The translations under genes and the position numbers were made by a program. A stretch of 64,000 nucleotides of DNA, taken from Rhodosorus marinus. Lineage: Eukaryota > Rhodophyta > Stylonematophyceae > Stylonematales > Stylonemataceae. Of the stretch, positions 25,328-36,861 are shown in pieces. Within the stretch, counting starts at the first letter, position 1; each line of letters starts with the position of its first letter. The stretch spans positions 3,100,001 to 3,164,000 of the forward strand of contig JAMWBK010000003.1 of assembly GCA_029953675.1 (NCBI GenBank). Reading direction: 5' to 3'. The notes below the pieces were generated by a model, which made no database searches, was not told where the DNA came from, and worked only from the letters and a program-made list of their open reading frames with translations.

Positions 25328-26290
25328 TTACAGAATGCCGCAATTAGATATAAGTATACTCTTCTGCGGTTTGTTGGTTGGCGGAGTTGCTTTAACCCCT
25401 TCGATTCTCTTCACAACCTCCATTCCAGCGATGACCCTTCCAAGCGCCACGAACTTTCCGTCCAGATAGCCAGAGTCCTCGCGAGTTCTGATACATAGAA
25501 GACCAATTTCAGCTTCATTGTACACGAAAATGGATAAGGGCTTCACAACTCACGTAATAAAAAACCTCGAGTCCACATCTCCGTCCTTAGTTCTTGCCAT
25601 ACTTAGCGTGCCCTCTACATCGTGTCTACAGTTGTTATGACGGAGGTTCAGGTTCACAATATGTGAGACAAGGACAGGTTGACAGGAAGCGAACTTACTT
25701 GACTTTGTAGTTCTCAGCCGGGAACGAGCTTCCGTAAATCGACTTTCCACTCTTCCCATGACTTCCGGTGACGTCCCCACCTTGCACAGTCAACCCGGAA
25801 ACTACTCTGTAGAACTCGGTACCCCTGTTCACAGTGCAAGTTTTGAGGTCAGATTCAAGACGTACACGGGCTGTACTAATTCGGGTGAAACGACGGTGTT
25901 GGCATACTTGTATCCAAGTCCTTGACTCCCTTCACAAAGTACGGCAAAATTCTTCACAGTCTTTGGCACGGCATCTACGACGTCACCAAGAGTCAGCCAA
26001 CCTCAGAGAGCTGAACAAATCGTCGACTACTGAGTGGCTTTAAGCCTGAATACATGCTTACTTCCATAGAGTCCTAAAACTATTCTTCCAGCGTCCACCC
26101 CGTCTACCGTAATGTCCCTGAAGAATAAAACCTCGCAGTAATCAGACGACTGGGGTACGTTCGAATGCTTGTCGGCGGAAACTCACATGAAGCACTTCTC
26201 CGTTATTTCCCGAGGGTTTTTTTGCTCAACGGGTGAACTCTCATCTGCACGTGCCTGAGGGATGAAAAGCAGAGAGAATTCAGGCTCCAT
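25328..26290 (-). CDS. Divergent cyclophilin-type peptidyl-prolyl isomerase
   Basis: Cyclophilins catalyse cis-trans isomerisation of peptidyl-proline bonds. Spliced exons give the fold in order: DITVDGVDAGRIVLGLYG, AVPKTVKNFAVLCEG, GTEFYRVVSGLTVQGGD, KSGKSIYGSSFPAEN, GTLSMARTKDGDVDSRFFIT, LDGKFVALGRVIAGMEVV and a terminal SNCG. The catalytic Arg (FYR) and Gln (VQGGD) are kept, but His of FHR, the Phe-Met pair before Gln, Gln of SQFFIT and His of DGKHV are changed, so activity may be weak. Introns include 26118-26186 and TACAA|GTATGC...ACAG|GGGTACC near 25.8-25.9 kb. The ATG at 26290 lies only 6 nt after the putative aminopeptidase P stop. Alternatively, the acceptor at 26255 could join these exons to the upstream gene. 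Confidence 0.8.
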
Positions 26291-26296
26291 GTTTCC

Positions 26297-29200
26297 TCAT
26301 TTCTCCTTTTCGCGTTGCTTCATGCGGCGGTCCATCGTTTCCTTTCGGAGCTGTTGGAGCCGGGCAGAATCCTGCGGATTATGATTCAGGCAGTGGAGCA
26401 AAAGCGTATTAGAAATATTCAAGCCGTTCAGCTTTGGAATACTTCCGCCACTAAGTACACTGGACGGTGACCCCGGGAGAGTTGTCGAGGAGAATCTGTC
26501 TATTGAACGGGCGAGCTGTCCGCAGTTTGCAAGCTCCTTACCTTGGGTGCTCCGAATCCCAAAATAGCCAACCAGATCCCAGCGAGTGCAATGAAGAACA
26601 ATTCTCGTCTCGTAAGTGCGGGCGAATACGCGAGTTCCTCTCCGTCTTTAGCGGAATCCTCTGCCGACGAGACATAGCTCGCACCCGAGCTTGTAGGAAC
26701 CGCTGAGCTTGCTGGAGGAGCCGAGGAGGTTGTGGAACGCTCTGGAGGTTCAGCAAAAGGAGTTGATTGAGTCTTGGACCGCGTAGGCGGGCTTGGAGAT
26801 CGCGCTGGCGAAGTCGAATAACCCGCTCTCTGGGTCCCGTACTCGCTTGCCGAAGATCCCGAGGCCGTATCCGGTCTCGAGGACCTGTAGCCAGGAGCTG
26901 GGGTTGCGGAAGCAGGCCTTGAGGCCCCATAGCCATCCGCTGATTTAGCAGGGCCTGACCACGCTGCGCTGGAACCCGCACTTGATGGGGCAGAAGTTGC
27001 CGGTGGGGCCGGGTTGCTTGGCCTTTGGGTGGCAGATTCTGTCGACGAGTTTTCGTATGCGCCCCTTGACGTCCCGGAACCCACTGAGGGGATTTCATAC
27101 CCCGCTGGCACTGTGCCGTTACCCGCTGCTGAGGTACTGTATCCCGCTCGCGAATTCCCGTATCCCGCCGTTTGCGTCCCGTACCCCGTTTGCGACGATC
27201 CATAACCAGAACTAGCCGGCGCAGAGCTCGCTGGGGCGGAACCGACTGGCCTAGGAGTCTCCAGTGGTGCGGTGTTCCTGATGAGCCTAATTCGTCAAGC
27301 GAAGCAGATGAAGAATCAGTCGAAACAGGAAGACAAAACGGCGGTTTCAACTGCGGCTTACCATTCCGCTTCTTCACCGTTCACACGTGGGAGAATTCTC
27401 TCCCGAACATCGCGGTGGTACTTGTTGATCCAACCAATTTCTGCTGGGGTCAGCATCTTAACGTCAATCATCTTCCTCTGAAAAGGTGCGTGAGTGAGCC
27501 TCGAGAATCCAAAGTATCTCTTGTCGTTGAATTTGTTTGCGGTGTCCGCCTCCTTCACTATGAGCAAGTTTTCGATCCGGATTCCAAATTTTCCGTCCTC
27601 GTAATACCCAGGTTCGTTGGAAACAATCATTCCAGGGACCAGCCCGGTCGTGTTAGGTCGGGGGGAGATTCCGTGAGGTCCCTCGTGCACGTTCAGACAG
27701 GCTCCCACTCCTACAGCAATGGCGGTCTGTCAGAATTCCAGCCAGTGTCTCACTCAAATTCTATGTAGACGGACTTAAATCGTACCATGTCCGGTTCCAT
27801 GTCTATAGTCTAGACCAACCTCCCATAGTGGCATGCGTGCTAAAGGATCTAGCATGTTCCCTGTTGTTCCCTCTGGGAAGACAGCGTTATCAATGGCAAT
27901 GTGGCCTTTCAAAACCCTAGTAAAGGACTCAACCTCCTGTCTTGTCGGTGTCCCTAAGTGAATAGTCCTAGTGACGTCAGTTGTTCCGTCCGCATACTGA
28001 CCACCGGAATCTAGCAGGAACAGCTGATTCGTGGTGACATCTCCGCAGGTAGCCGGCACCGCTCGATAGTGGATAATTGCTCCGTTCGCGCCAGAGCCCG
28101 CAATCGCTGGAAAGGATTCTCCCAGAAAGTCTTTCTGCTGACTGCGAAAGCGCTTCAACGTTTTCGCAACCTAGTCACACACATCACCAGCCCGACGTAA
28201 AGGTTCAACTCTCAGCGCCTCAACCAGAATGGACATAATTTAAAGACTCAAGTCAGCTCAGCTCCCCCAACTTACCTGCACTTCGGATATGCTCCTTCGT
28301 GAGACGATCTCCTTCTCAAGCCAAGCGAAGAAATTGCACAAAGCAGCGCCGTCCTAGTGCATAACCCAAACAACATCTCGTGAACCCTGAGAGCCGACAT
28401 TCACATGGTTCTCATCGGCAACCTACCTTGTAGTGGGCATTCAGCATTCCCTGGGCTTCTTGGACGTTCTTGACGGCCTTCATGAGAGGAATTGGAGTAA
28501 CCTTCACCACCGCTCGGTCTCTCTGATTCGCCGCAGTATGCATCGCGGCAGACGTAGATGCAGGGTCCAACCAGAATTTCTTTCCACAAGCTGCCAATTT
28601 GACGACTGCGTCCCTCGCGTTCTCATAGCTGTCCGTGCGCACACCAGCTTTCTTCAGATACGACCTCACCGATTCACGTACCTTTTCATTTTCACGACAA
28701 ATCCCAAAGAACTGCTCTTTAGAGTACTGCAGAATACTGAAGTTTTACCTTTCCAAGGACCAGCTTACCTTCTTCTGGTCAACAAAGAGGGTGACTGTGT
28801 CTTTCTGCACAATAACATATGATAAGACGACTGGACAGCACGGGATGTCATCGCCTCGAATGTTCAGTAACCAAGCGACCTTGAAGAAGAATATGGGAAG
28901 TCCAGGAAAGATATGCGTGAGCCCGTGAATCTTGCATTTTCCAAAGTAAGTCGTTGAGACTTTCACGTATGGTTACCTCATCCAACATTGAAACTAACAT
29001 GCAATCCACATCTTCTGTCTTCATCTGCTCACGAATCTTCTCCAGCTTCTCAGCCGCACTTGTTCCCGCGTATTCTATTGGGTGGATCCTGATGGGGGCA
29101 TTTGGATAGCCTGGTCTGCTTCGCCAAATCACATCAATCTGCAGCGCAAGCACGAAAGGTAAAGGAGTGCTTCAGGAATCAGATCGGCAGGACAAGGAGA

Positions 29201-29974
29201 CAAAATGTTGAAGTTAAAGCTCACTGGGTTCTCCTCGAGAAAGATTAGTTTCTTATTGGCCTTCTCAAGAGCCTCTCGAAGCGTCCCCGTGTTGCTGATT
29301 GAATGGACGTAGGGGTCTATTCCGACAGAACCTTTGGCTTTCACGTTTTCCGCAAGCCATTCCTCGATTGAAGGTACTCCAGGGGTACCAGCTAGGTGGA
29401 GAACAACGAGGTTTGCGATGATCAGAAAACCATCGTACTTGAAATCGCGGTTCGTTCTCGTCAGACATACCTTTCATTAGTTCCCACGCGGGGCTCAACT
29501 GCTCCTCGGCCTGAAGAAAGTATCTTCCATCGGTCCACAGCAAAGCCTTCTTCAAAGTAATAACAACAGTTCCGGCACTACCATCGAATCCAGAAACATA
29601 GGTTCGACGGTTGAAACAATCGCTCGCGTACTCGCTGTTGTGCGGATCTGGAGATGGAACTATGAATGCGTCGATCTGCTCACAAGCATGGATACTAGTT
29701 CTTCAGCAAAAAGCTAGAGCATGAACACAAGTATGGCTTCTTTTCTGCTTACCTTTTCGGAAACCATCTGCTGTCGCAGTCTTTTAAGAATGTCCTTCCT
29801 CAAATCTACCTCGCTTGGGCTAACTGCACTCATCTTGATCTTCGTCCCATGTCCTCTGCTTATTCTGCCCTGCCGCGAGCTTGTCAGATGCCATGTCCTG
29901 CCATTGAGAGACCCAATCCGACACCCTCCAGACTTGCGTACCAGACCCGACCCAAGCCCTACAAAAGCGGTCAT
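26297..29974 (-). CDS. Aminopeptidase P (M24B) with C-terminal stalk and membrane segment
   Basis: Aminopeptidase P removes an N-terminal residue preceding proline. The N-terminus (about 47 residues, rich in Gly/Ser/Arg, no acids) resembles an organelle presequence. Two creatinase-like N domains follow (SGFDGSAGTVVI, LWTDGRYFLQAEEQL). The catalytic domain shows all five metal ligands: LLDSGGQY, GTTDVTR, HGTGHG, SNEPGYY and GIRIEN. The normal C-terminus EAEW|LIRNTAPL is completed across an 84-nt intron (EAEWG-TAAGCC donor, TTAG acceptor near 27290). The frame then continues for about 215 residues of Ser/Pro/Thr/Gly/Tyr-rich sequence, a hydrophobic helix (LFFIALAGIWLAILGFG), and, after intron 26372-26541, a 24-residue charged tail (DSARLQQLRKETMDRR) ending at TGA 26297. 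XPNPEP1-type enzymes normally end at the first C-terminus. Confidence 0.85.
26560..27240 (-). repeat. Low-complexity Ser/Pro/Gly/Tyr-rich coding repeats
   Basis: This part of the aminopeptidase P gene encodes degenerate repeats with Tyr every 7-9 residues early on (SGYGSSQTGYG, TAGYGNSRAGY), then Ala/Pro/Ser-rich sequence. It is a likely extended stalk between the enzyme and the hydrophobic segment. Confidence 0.7.
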
Positions 29975-32133
29975 CTTGCTCCAAGTCCTCTGTGTTTCTA
30001 TGTTCTAATCATACTCTTCAGTAGCGTCATGTACACGCTGCTTGCAGCCAACTACCACGCTACGCACTTTTCACTCCCGCTACTCCCCCTAACCTCTCGA
30101 AGTGGGTCTTCCTCACGCAGTTCAACGAGCTCAGAAGCAAAAATGCCGAATCTGCGGATCTCCGTAAAGCCCTAAAAACTGGAAAATCAAGGGATCTCCT
30201 TCAACGATCCACATGGGATTTTGAAAACTGGTTTCCCGCCAACGACTTGGTGTGGTTCAATTCGTCATAAAAAGGAACAAGGACACGTGCATTATTTTCA
30301 TTCATTTAACTTCCAGTCATGACGCGTGCACATTTATGATTTGCTAATATCTTGACAAGACACGTGGAGACCAATTATTCATTGAATATTGGGGTTTACG
30401 TATCTTTAAGCCACTTTGTCTTTGTTTTGGGTAGGATCCCAAACTGAGTTCGTAGAAGACCTGAAGTAGTGTAGCGCAGAACGCGCCTTTTGAAAATCCA
30501 CGGCATGGGGAGCAAGAGGGCAGAATACTGGTCTAGAACGAGGGCAGTAGTATACTAAAACTAAGGAACGAAAAATCGTAGAATAGGCACGAATAAAGCT
30601 ACAAATTATTAAACAAGCAAGCGGCCTCGCTTGCTATATTTAAGGGCCTAGGACCTGTAGCAGAGGAGTCCCAAAACTGGAGGGACTGGGACGTGCCAGA
30701 TGTCGAATTCTCGTGCGGGTCGTAATAATATTTATTGGAAAAAAAGAAGATCGAAAACGGGACAGTACCCGGAAACTGAAGGTCAAAAATCCAAATATTG
30801 AACATATCCGGTTTGGATACCCTAATATTCCTACCCCTATTCTTATTCGTTCTCCGTTCTCAAATAGTCTATGATTTAATTGAAGCAAACAAACCGAGAT
30901 GAGACGTATTCTGTTGCTCGTCGACCAGAAGCCATTTCGCTTCTTTTTTTTAGATCGTTTTCGACCACGTTGTTCGGCCTGAAAGTCCTCTAGTCAAGAA
31001 CGGTTGTTGGCATACCCAATATTAATGTCCCTTTTCAACATGTTTAATAACCATTTGCACCTGAAAATGATTGGAGACCAATCGTTTTTATGGTTGAGGG
31101 AACCACTTGCGTGTATCCATCATCTGGTACGGAAAGATATTTGACACTCCAAAATGCAGTCGACTATGATGGCTTTTCAGAAAAAATCTCATACACATCC
31201 TACCTAGTTTCCAACCTCGGCCGATACACGATACGCTGAGACACAACAGAAATGGAACCGTCGATGAGCAGATTATATTTTTGAAAAATACGTTCAAGTT
31301 CCTCTTCGGGATGTCCCCGGAAACCCCGTGCGAGTCAATTACGTGCGGGGTTCTAGAATATTTCCAATTTAAGAATTTATTTCTAGTTTATTCTGAACAA
31401 ACTAAAAAAGTCGTATTGCATTCTTGAACAACCGAATAATTACTCCAAGTTATAGACTGCCGCAGAAAACGTTGAGATAAAGATTGGTTTGGTGGCATGA
31501 TTTATCCACATGAATGACAGGGCCGGATGACAAGCCTAGAAGCTTTAACCCGATCAATCAAAAAAAGGAAAAATTGCAATTCCAAGGAGACTACAAGACA
31601 TGTGCGTTCATGATTGGCCGCAAAAACAAGAATACGTGACCAAATAGAAAAGGCTTAAAAATCACGAAAATCAGATACCCAAATTTTGTCCATTCGTAGC
31701 GAGAGATGAGACTACAGGGAATTATCTGTAATTACAAAAGAAAAAAAGAGCAAAGCTTGAGTTTCGTGGTGAAAGATCAGGAATCTGCTTGCTGAATAAT
31801 AAAAGAAAAAAATGAACATCTGGACGCACGAAAAATAAGAGGAAACAAATTGGAATGGTCTGGATTCTCAAGGGATCATTTTTTATTTGAAATATTGTTG
31901 GGTAAAAGTGAGCAGTTGACAGGTGACATCCGTTTGTTACCATCACTTGCAAATATCTCTCTGAGCATAAACCCCCCCCCAAACCCCGCGCTACATATAC
32001 CACGTATATATAGGGATTTCAGCAAAGTTTTGGCTTACAACCGAGGTGGATCGGTCTGAGAGGTCTTGCGAGTGTTGAGAATGATCACTGGAGGTCGTAA
32101 GAGATACTGGAATTAAGTTTTTGGTGGAGGTTA
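29975..32133. other. Large AT-rich divergent intergenic region
   Basis: About 2.2 kb between the divergent aminopeptidase P and MsrA genes. It has homopolymer A/T runs and a poly-C run near 31971. No frame shows a recognisable protein, and no tRNA-like or transposon-like sequence was seen. Promoters for both neighbours probably lie at the two ends. Confidence 0.45.
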
Positions 32134-33269
32134 ATGAGAATTGGACATTATAGAAGGATGGCATTCCTTGCGCCAAACGCAGTACATACTCAATTTGGGA
32201 AGAGCACAAATGGGCTTGTGCAGAAGAGGTTGGGGGGGAAAAACTGCGTTTTGATGAGGCAGAATCCGTACGGAATCTTCTTCAGGAATTTGACGGACTT
32301 TGCAAAAGGCAGCGCGGTCAAGATGTCGATGCAAGTGGTAGGTGCTAGCTGTCTCCGGCTCAGTTGGGCGTGTGCTCATCACTAGTCTTTGTGTCGGTTT
32401 TTATCGGATCAGGCTGACAAACACGCGGTGTTAGGGAACCCAATGGAAGCTGACTTCGCCTCTCAAGGTCTTGCGACGGCTCTCGTTGGACTAGGTTGTT
32501 TCTGGGGAGCTGAGAGAAAATTCTGGGAGATGAAAGGTGTTTACTCGACTGCGGTTGGATACTCGTAAGCTAGGACTTTATTGTGAGACATGGTTCTCTC
32601 CCCTGCATGTGAAACTCACAGCGTTGTCCCTCTCTATTTTTTTTGCAGGGGTGGTTCTAATGCACAGCCATCGTACAAGGCGGTGTGCTCCGGCACAACT
32701 GGACATGCTGAAGTTGTACGAATCATTTACGACCCCTCAATCGTCAGCTTTGGCGAAATTTTGGATACATTCTGGGACAGTCATGACCCGACTACTGTAA
32801 GTCTCCCGACAAGGAATCTAACACTCCTCATCTCATGTTCCGGAGCCCTTTGTGGACTTACCTAGCGCTTGCTCGGTAATGTCCCTCGACCTAACTTTGC
32901 AGTTGAATCGACAAGGGAACGATGTCGGAAGTCAGTACAGGTCTGTAGTATATTATTCCACTCCAGAAGAGAAGGCTGCTATCGAGGACTCTCGGGATCG
33001 TTTCACCGAAGTACTCCAGGCCAACGGATATGGACCGGTTGTCACGGAAATCAGCGAAATGCCTACGTTTTATTTTGCTGAGGACTACGTAAGTAATTTG
33101 CAGTCAAGATCCGTATGTTCCGAATGAGCAGGGTTAATGACTAGTCGTTGTGAATGCATTCTCCTATCCCCAGCATCAGCAATACTTGCACAAAAACCCT
33201 TGGGGGTACTGCGGACTCGGCGGCACTGGATTGTACCCACTCGTGAAGGAAGCGGCCGCCGCACGCTAA
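32134..33269 (+). CDS. msrA: Peptide methionine sulfoxide reductase A, copy 1
   Basis: MsrA reduces methionine-S-sulfoxide in proteins. The catalytic motif GCFWGAE carries the nucleophilic Cys; [25 protein letters not shown] and FYFAEDY|HQQYL are family blocks. A resolving Cys lies in [10 protein letters not shown] near the C-terminus. An N-terminal extension of about 70 residues, rich in Arg/Asn/Gly with few acids ([19 protein letters not shown]), looks like an organelle presequence. Introns fall after SMQV, after GYS (GTAAGC...TGCAG|GGGTGG), after DPTT and after AEDY. The stop TAA is at 33267. It is followed on the same strand by a second MsrA gene. Confidence 0.93.
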
Positions 33270-34701
33270 TTTCCACGAGCCACGATAGAAACTAACCAAC
33301 CGGGATTAAGTGTTCTGCGCGTAGATACCAAATTTTGTGGAATATTGTTCTTGGTATTATAGACGAAAGAATCGAAAATATGGAGACAGGAAATACTGCA
33401 AATACACTGCACATGCTCTCCAGGTAGCAGAGTAGGATGTTGTTGGTAAGGGAAAGGTTTCGGCCTTTCGAGGAGTGTGTTTCCTACCTCGAAACCATGA
33501 GGAATCCCAGTTTACGAGTACATACGATAGTGAGAAAAGTACTACTAAACATACTCAGGACAGACGGAAAAGTGAAGCCCAATGAGAAAAAAAACCTGTG
33601 CCACCCTCGGGATAGTAAAGCAACTATCTCGACGCCGCACGCTCAATCGCAAAATTCAAAACTGCAGCGCCCGATTTCCAGATGCGTTTCTCAATGCTAC
33701 GTAAATACCGCTTAGCTGTTCCTCCATAGAATGATCGATACCGCCAGCGTACGGACGTGTAAGGGCACCGATCCCTAGATGGCAGTTACCGAAACAGTCT
33801 GCGCTCGAATTTACCTTGTGGACAGGTCTTGGCGGAGGTCTTGGAGCACTTTGGACCGGTCTCTCTCGAATCTTCCCCCTACATCAGTAGTTGGTTTGCG
33901 CGATTCGAAAAATACCGCCAGGGCATTAATCAGGATGTACATGTTTTGATCGGAACTTAAAAAAACCAGCCAAGCAAAACCCGTACCCAAATATGCATAA
34001 TCCAACAAACACCCTAACCCCTCTCCTGCTCCCACCACAGAGTCCCATACCAAGGAGAACAGATTCAGAGGGCTATGAAACGCCCAAGACGAATTGTCTC
34101 TATCAAAAAGGAAATCACTTCTTGATTCTCACACGCTGCCGTTTGTCATTACTTCGAAAATTCTTCAATGGAAACAAGTTCAAAAAACCAAAAACGCCTC
34201 TCAAGTCAAAAAAATAAATTTTCATCTACCCTTTGCCTCGACCAACCACAACACCCCCTCGACGCCCAAAAACCCCAAAAATACCTCTAAAAAACCGAAT
34301 ACCTCCAAATACCCCCAAATAACCTCCTTTTGACCAACTCCCATTATCACCTTCAATTGAAATCCTATCAATTACGCAAAATCTTATGAGTTACAATGTA
34401 AATCTCATTCAGTCAATTCCATCCGTTAATCAAAATTTTGAATTGCTGCTAAAATTCCGTATCGATTTGAGGAGATATGAAATCTTTGGAAGACAACACG
34501 AATTTTTTTTCACTTTGAAAATGGGGAATGTACGGAAATGGACTTTGCGATGGGTAGAAAAGGAAGGGGATGTGTGAGTTGGATGGTTGGGTGGCGGGGT
34601 GGGGGGGAGCAGGAAGGAAGGGGGATGGGTTGTGTTGATGTCTTGGCAATTAGGGAGTTAAGTAAGATCTGAAGTTATTGAATTTTGTTGAGCAAAAAAG
34701 G
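33270..34701. other. Intergenic region between the two MsrA genes
   Basis: About 1.4 kb between the tandem MsrA copies, with an A/C-rich pyrimidine-poor stretch near 34140-34330 and a G-rich stretch near 34560-34640. Two frames of about 80-90 codons (33437-33715 plus, 33811-34053 minus) have no recognisable domain, and I do not call them genes. Confidence 0.4.
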
Positions 34702-35918
34702 ATGGCTGGATTTGTACCTGTTTTTCAATGGAATCCGGAGGTGGTTTCGAAGTGTGCTAAGACAGAGCGTCGGGATGTTAGCTTGAACGTAGCTATGGGA
34801 TATGGGAACCGTAATATGGATGCGTTCAGAGAGCTAGCCGGGGATATTTTGTCGAATATGAACATTGAGAAACCGGAAGTGAGTGAAAGTGATGCGAAAG
34901 TTGACTCCTTGGATTACAAGAAGAAGGTGGAGGGCATGCTGCAGAGGATTGAATGGGAAAAGAGGGCAACCAGAATTCAAGTGGTGAGCTGTCTTTTAAT
35001 CGGTCGTAGATCAAAACGCCTTGCACCGCAGATGCCGTGGCTGAATTCTTGAATTACCTCATCCTTCTTTATCTAGGCTGAAACTCATGTTGTACTAAAC
35101 ACCCCAATGGATGCCGATTTTGAGGCAATGGGATACGAGGTACTTGCAACCCCTAGCCTTGAACTTGGTCATCCTCCGGCATGATAGTGTCTAACCTGCT
35201 TATCTTTAACTATTCAAACGACCTCTAGGTCGCACTTTTCGGCATGGGATGTTTCTGGGGGCCTGAGAGGCTGTTTTGGGAGGCTGATGGAGTTTTCTCA
35301 ACTGCTGTTGGTTACGCGTACGAGAACAGACCCTCACCATTGTCCTCGGCTCAAGGTGGCACTTTTTTCTGACATGTTAGCTTTCCCTAATGCAATCTTT
35401 TCTTCAACCCCGTTCAGTGGAGGGCCACTAGTGAATCCCACATACAGGGAAGTTTGTGCTGGTGATACAGGACATGCTGAAGTTGTTCGAGTTGTGTACG
35501 ATCCGGCGAAGACTAGCTACCTTGAACTCCTTCACAAGTTCTGGGGCAATCATACGACGACCACGCCAAACCGCCAAGGAGCTGATGTGGGCACTCAATA
35601 CCGCTCGGTTGCGTACTTCTTTAACGAAGAGCAAGAGAAGGCATTGTTAGCAACTAGATCGCAGTATCAGAAGCAGCTAAGTGAGCAGGAGCTGGGAGAC
35701 ATCAGTACTGAGATTAGACCGGCGCCCGCCTTTTACTTTGCCGAGGATTACGTAAGCGGCACATGATTCTTCGCCTGGCCAACGAGTCTCTCTTGTTCTG
35801 AACTTTCCTTCCTCGCTTTTATGGACTTCAGCATCAGCAATATTTGGAGAAGAACCCATGGGCTACATGCAACCCAGTTGGACCAGGAGTCTACCAACCC
35901 ATGGAGAACTACCTGTAA
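34702..35918 (+). CDS. msrA: Peptide methionine sulfoxide reductase A, copy 2
   Basis: A second MsrA with catalytic [32 protein letters not shown] and [15 protein letters not shown]. The C-terminal Cys is kept but its context is changed ([10 protein letters not shown] rather than YCGLGGTG). A 90-residue N-terminal region, partly charged and probably helical ([19 protein letters not shown]), precedes the domain and matches no domain I know. Introns at the V|AE-type, GYA|GG and AEDY|HQ positions match those of copy 1; an extra one follows GYE, and the one after DPTT is absent. The first true ATG is 34702. The stop is TAA at 35916. It is most likely a tandem duplicate, perhaps in another compartment. 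Confidence 0.92.
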
Positions 35919-36861
35919 CAAGCCACTTGAAGGCCATATCGTACAGCTCATGGTATTTGGGAATAGTTGTCTTCGCTTTGCATATCGGGGGATATGCGAA
36001 GAGGTTGAGCTTGCCGAGATATTGGGTTAGGCAGGCTAGGGAACGCAACAAACAAACTGACAAGTTCGGGAACAAACGTGATCGATAGTTTCACCCACGC
36101 GTTGAGGGACAATCAAAAGGCATGGATCATCATATCTTCTTGAGTTAGGAGAGGGCAGCTTGCTTGTCAGCTCAAAACAATCTCCATTTGAAGACTCTTA
36201 AGGTCTCCCGGCATTCTACTCCAGAGCATGTTACGAGAACCAACACACGTCACTAGTTACAGGCAGTCCAATACGCTCTTCCATAGCACGCATGCAGCGT
36301 TCCGGGTCCAGGCTGACTCTCCTCCGCTCTGTATCAACCCTCAGCTGCCAGTGACATTATCGTAAACTGTTCGGGGACTGACGAACAGAATGATTACCCT
36401 TTTAGTGAAAACTTGTCCATTGAGGTTATTCGCAGCAGTAAGTAGAGCAGAGTCCCAATGCAAAAGTTGGACAACTGAATCCAAAGTCAATACGTTCTGT
36501 CAGTCACCATATCGGCCGCTTCAGTATCATCATTAGGACACAGGTTGCTTAGCCCTGAGGACCTTTTGACTTTCCTGCCTTGGCGTGGAACCCCACTCTA
36601 AGGTTTCTGACGTCAGATGCAGAGACGATTGGACAATAAGATATTGGATCCCACACTGTATTGCTCTCTAATGAGGACTCCAGGGCTTTGCAGAAAACTA
36701 AATCTTCCTCAGAGCGTAGTCAAGAGAGAGCCTGCCAACAATAGAGTGACAGAACAACAACGACCCTATTCCAGATTTAGACTATAATTCTTAATTATGA
36801 AACTATTTTGAAATATATTTCATAAAATGATAATTTCTGTGTTTTTTACTAGATGTGAAAA
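35919..36861. other. Intergenic region upstream of the mannosidase gene
   Basis: About 0.9 kb between MsrA copy 2 and the GH47 gene. The last 100 nt before the mannosidase ATG are strongly AT-rich and probably hold its promoter. No gene is supported. Confidence 0.45.

Noticed and set aside
25094-25498. Plus-strand 134-codon frame as a gene.
   Set aside because: It lies mostly antisense to the cyclophilin 3' region, shows no domain, and its composition looks like a shadow.
27358-27360. Stop codon TAA as the end of aminopeptidase P.
   Set aside because: The TAA is part of a GTAAGC donor, and splicing to TTAG|GCTCATC gives EWLIRNTAPL, the known C-terminal block of the family, so the stop is intronic.
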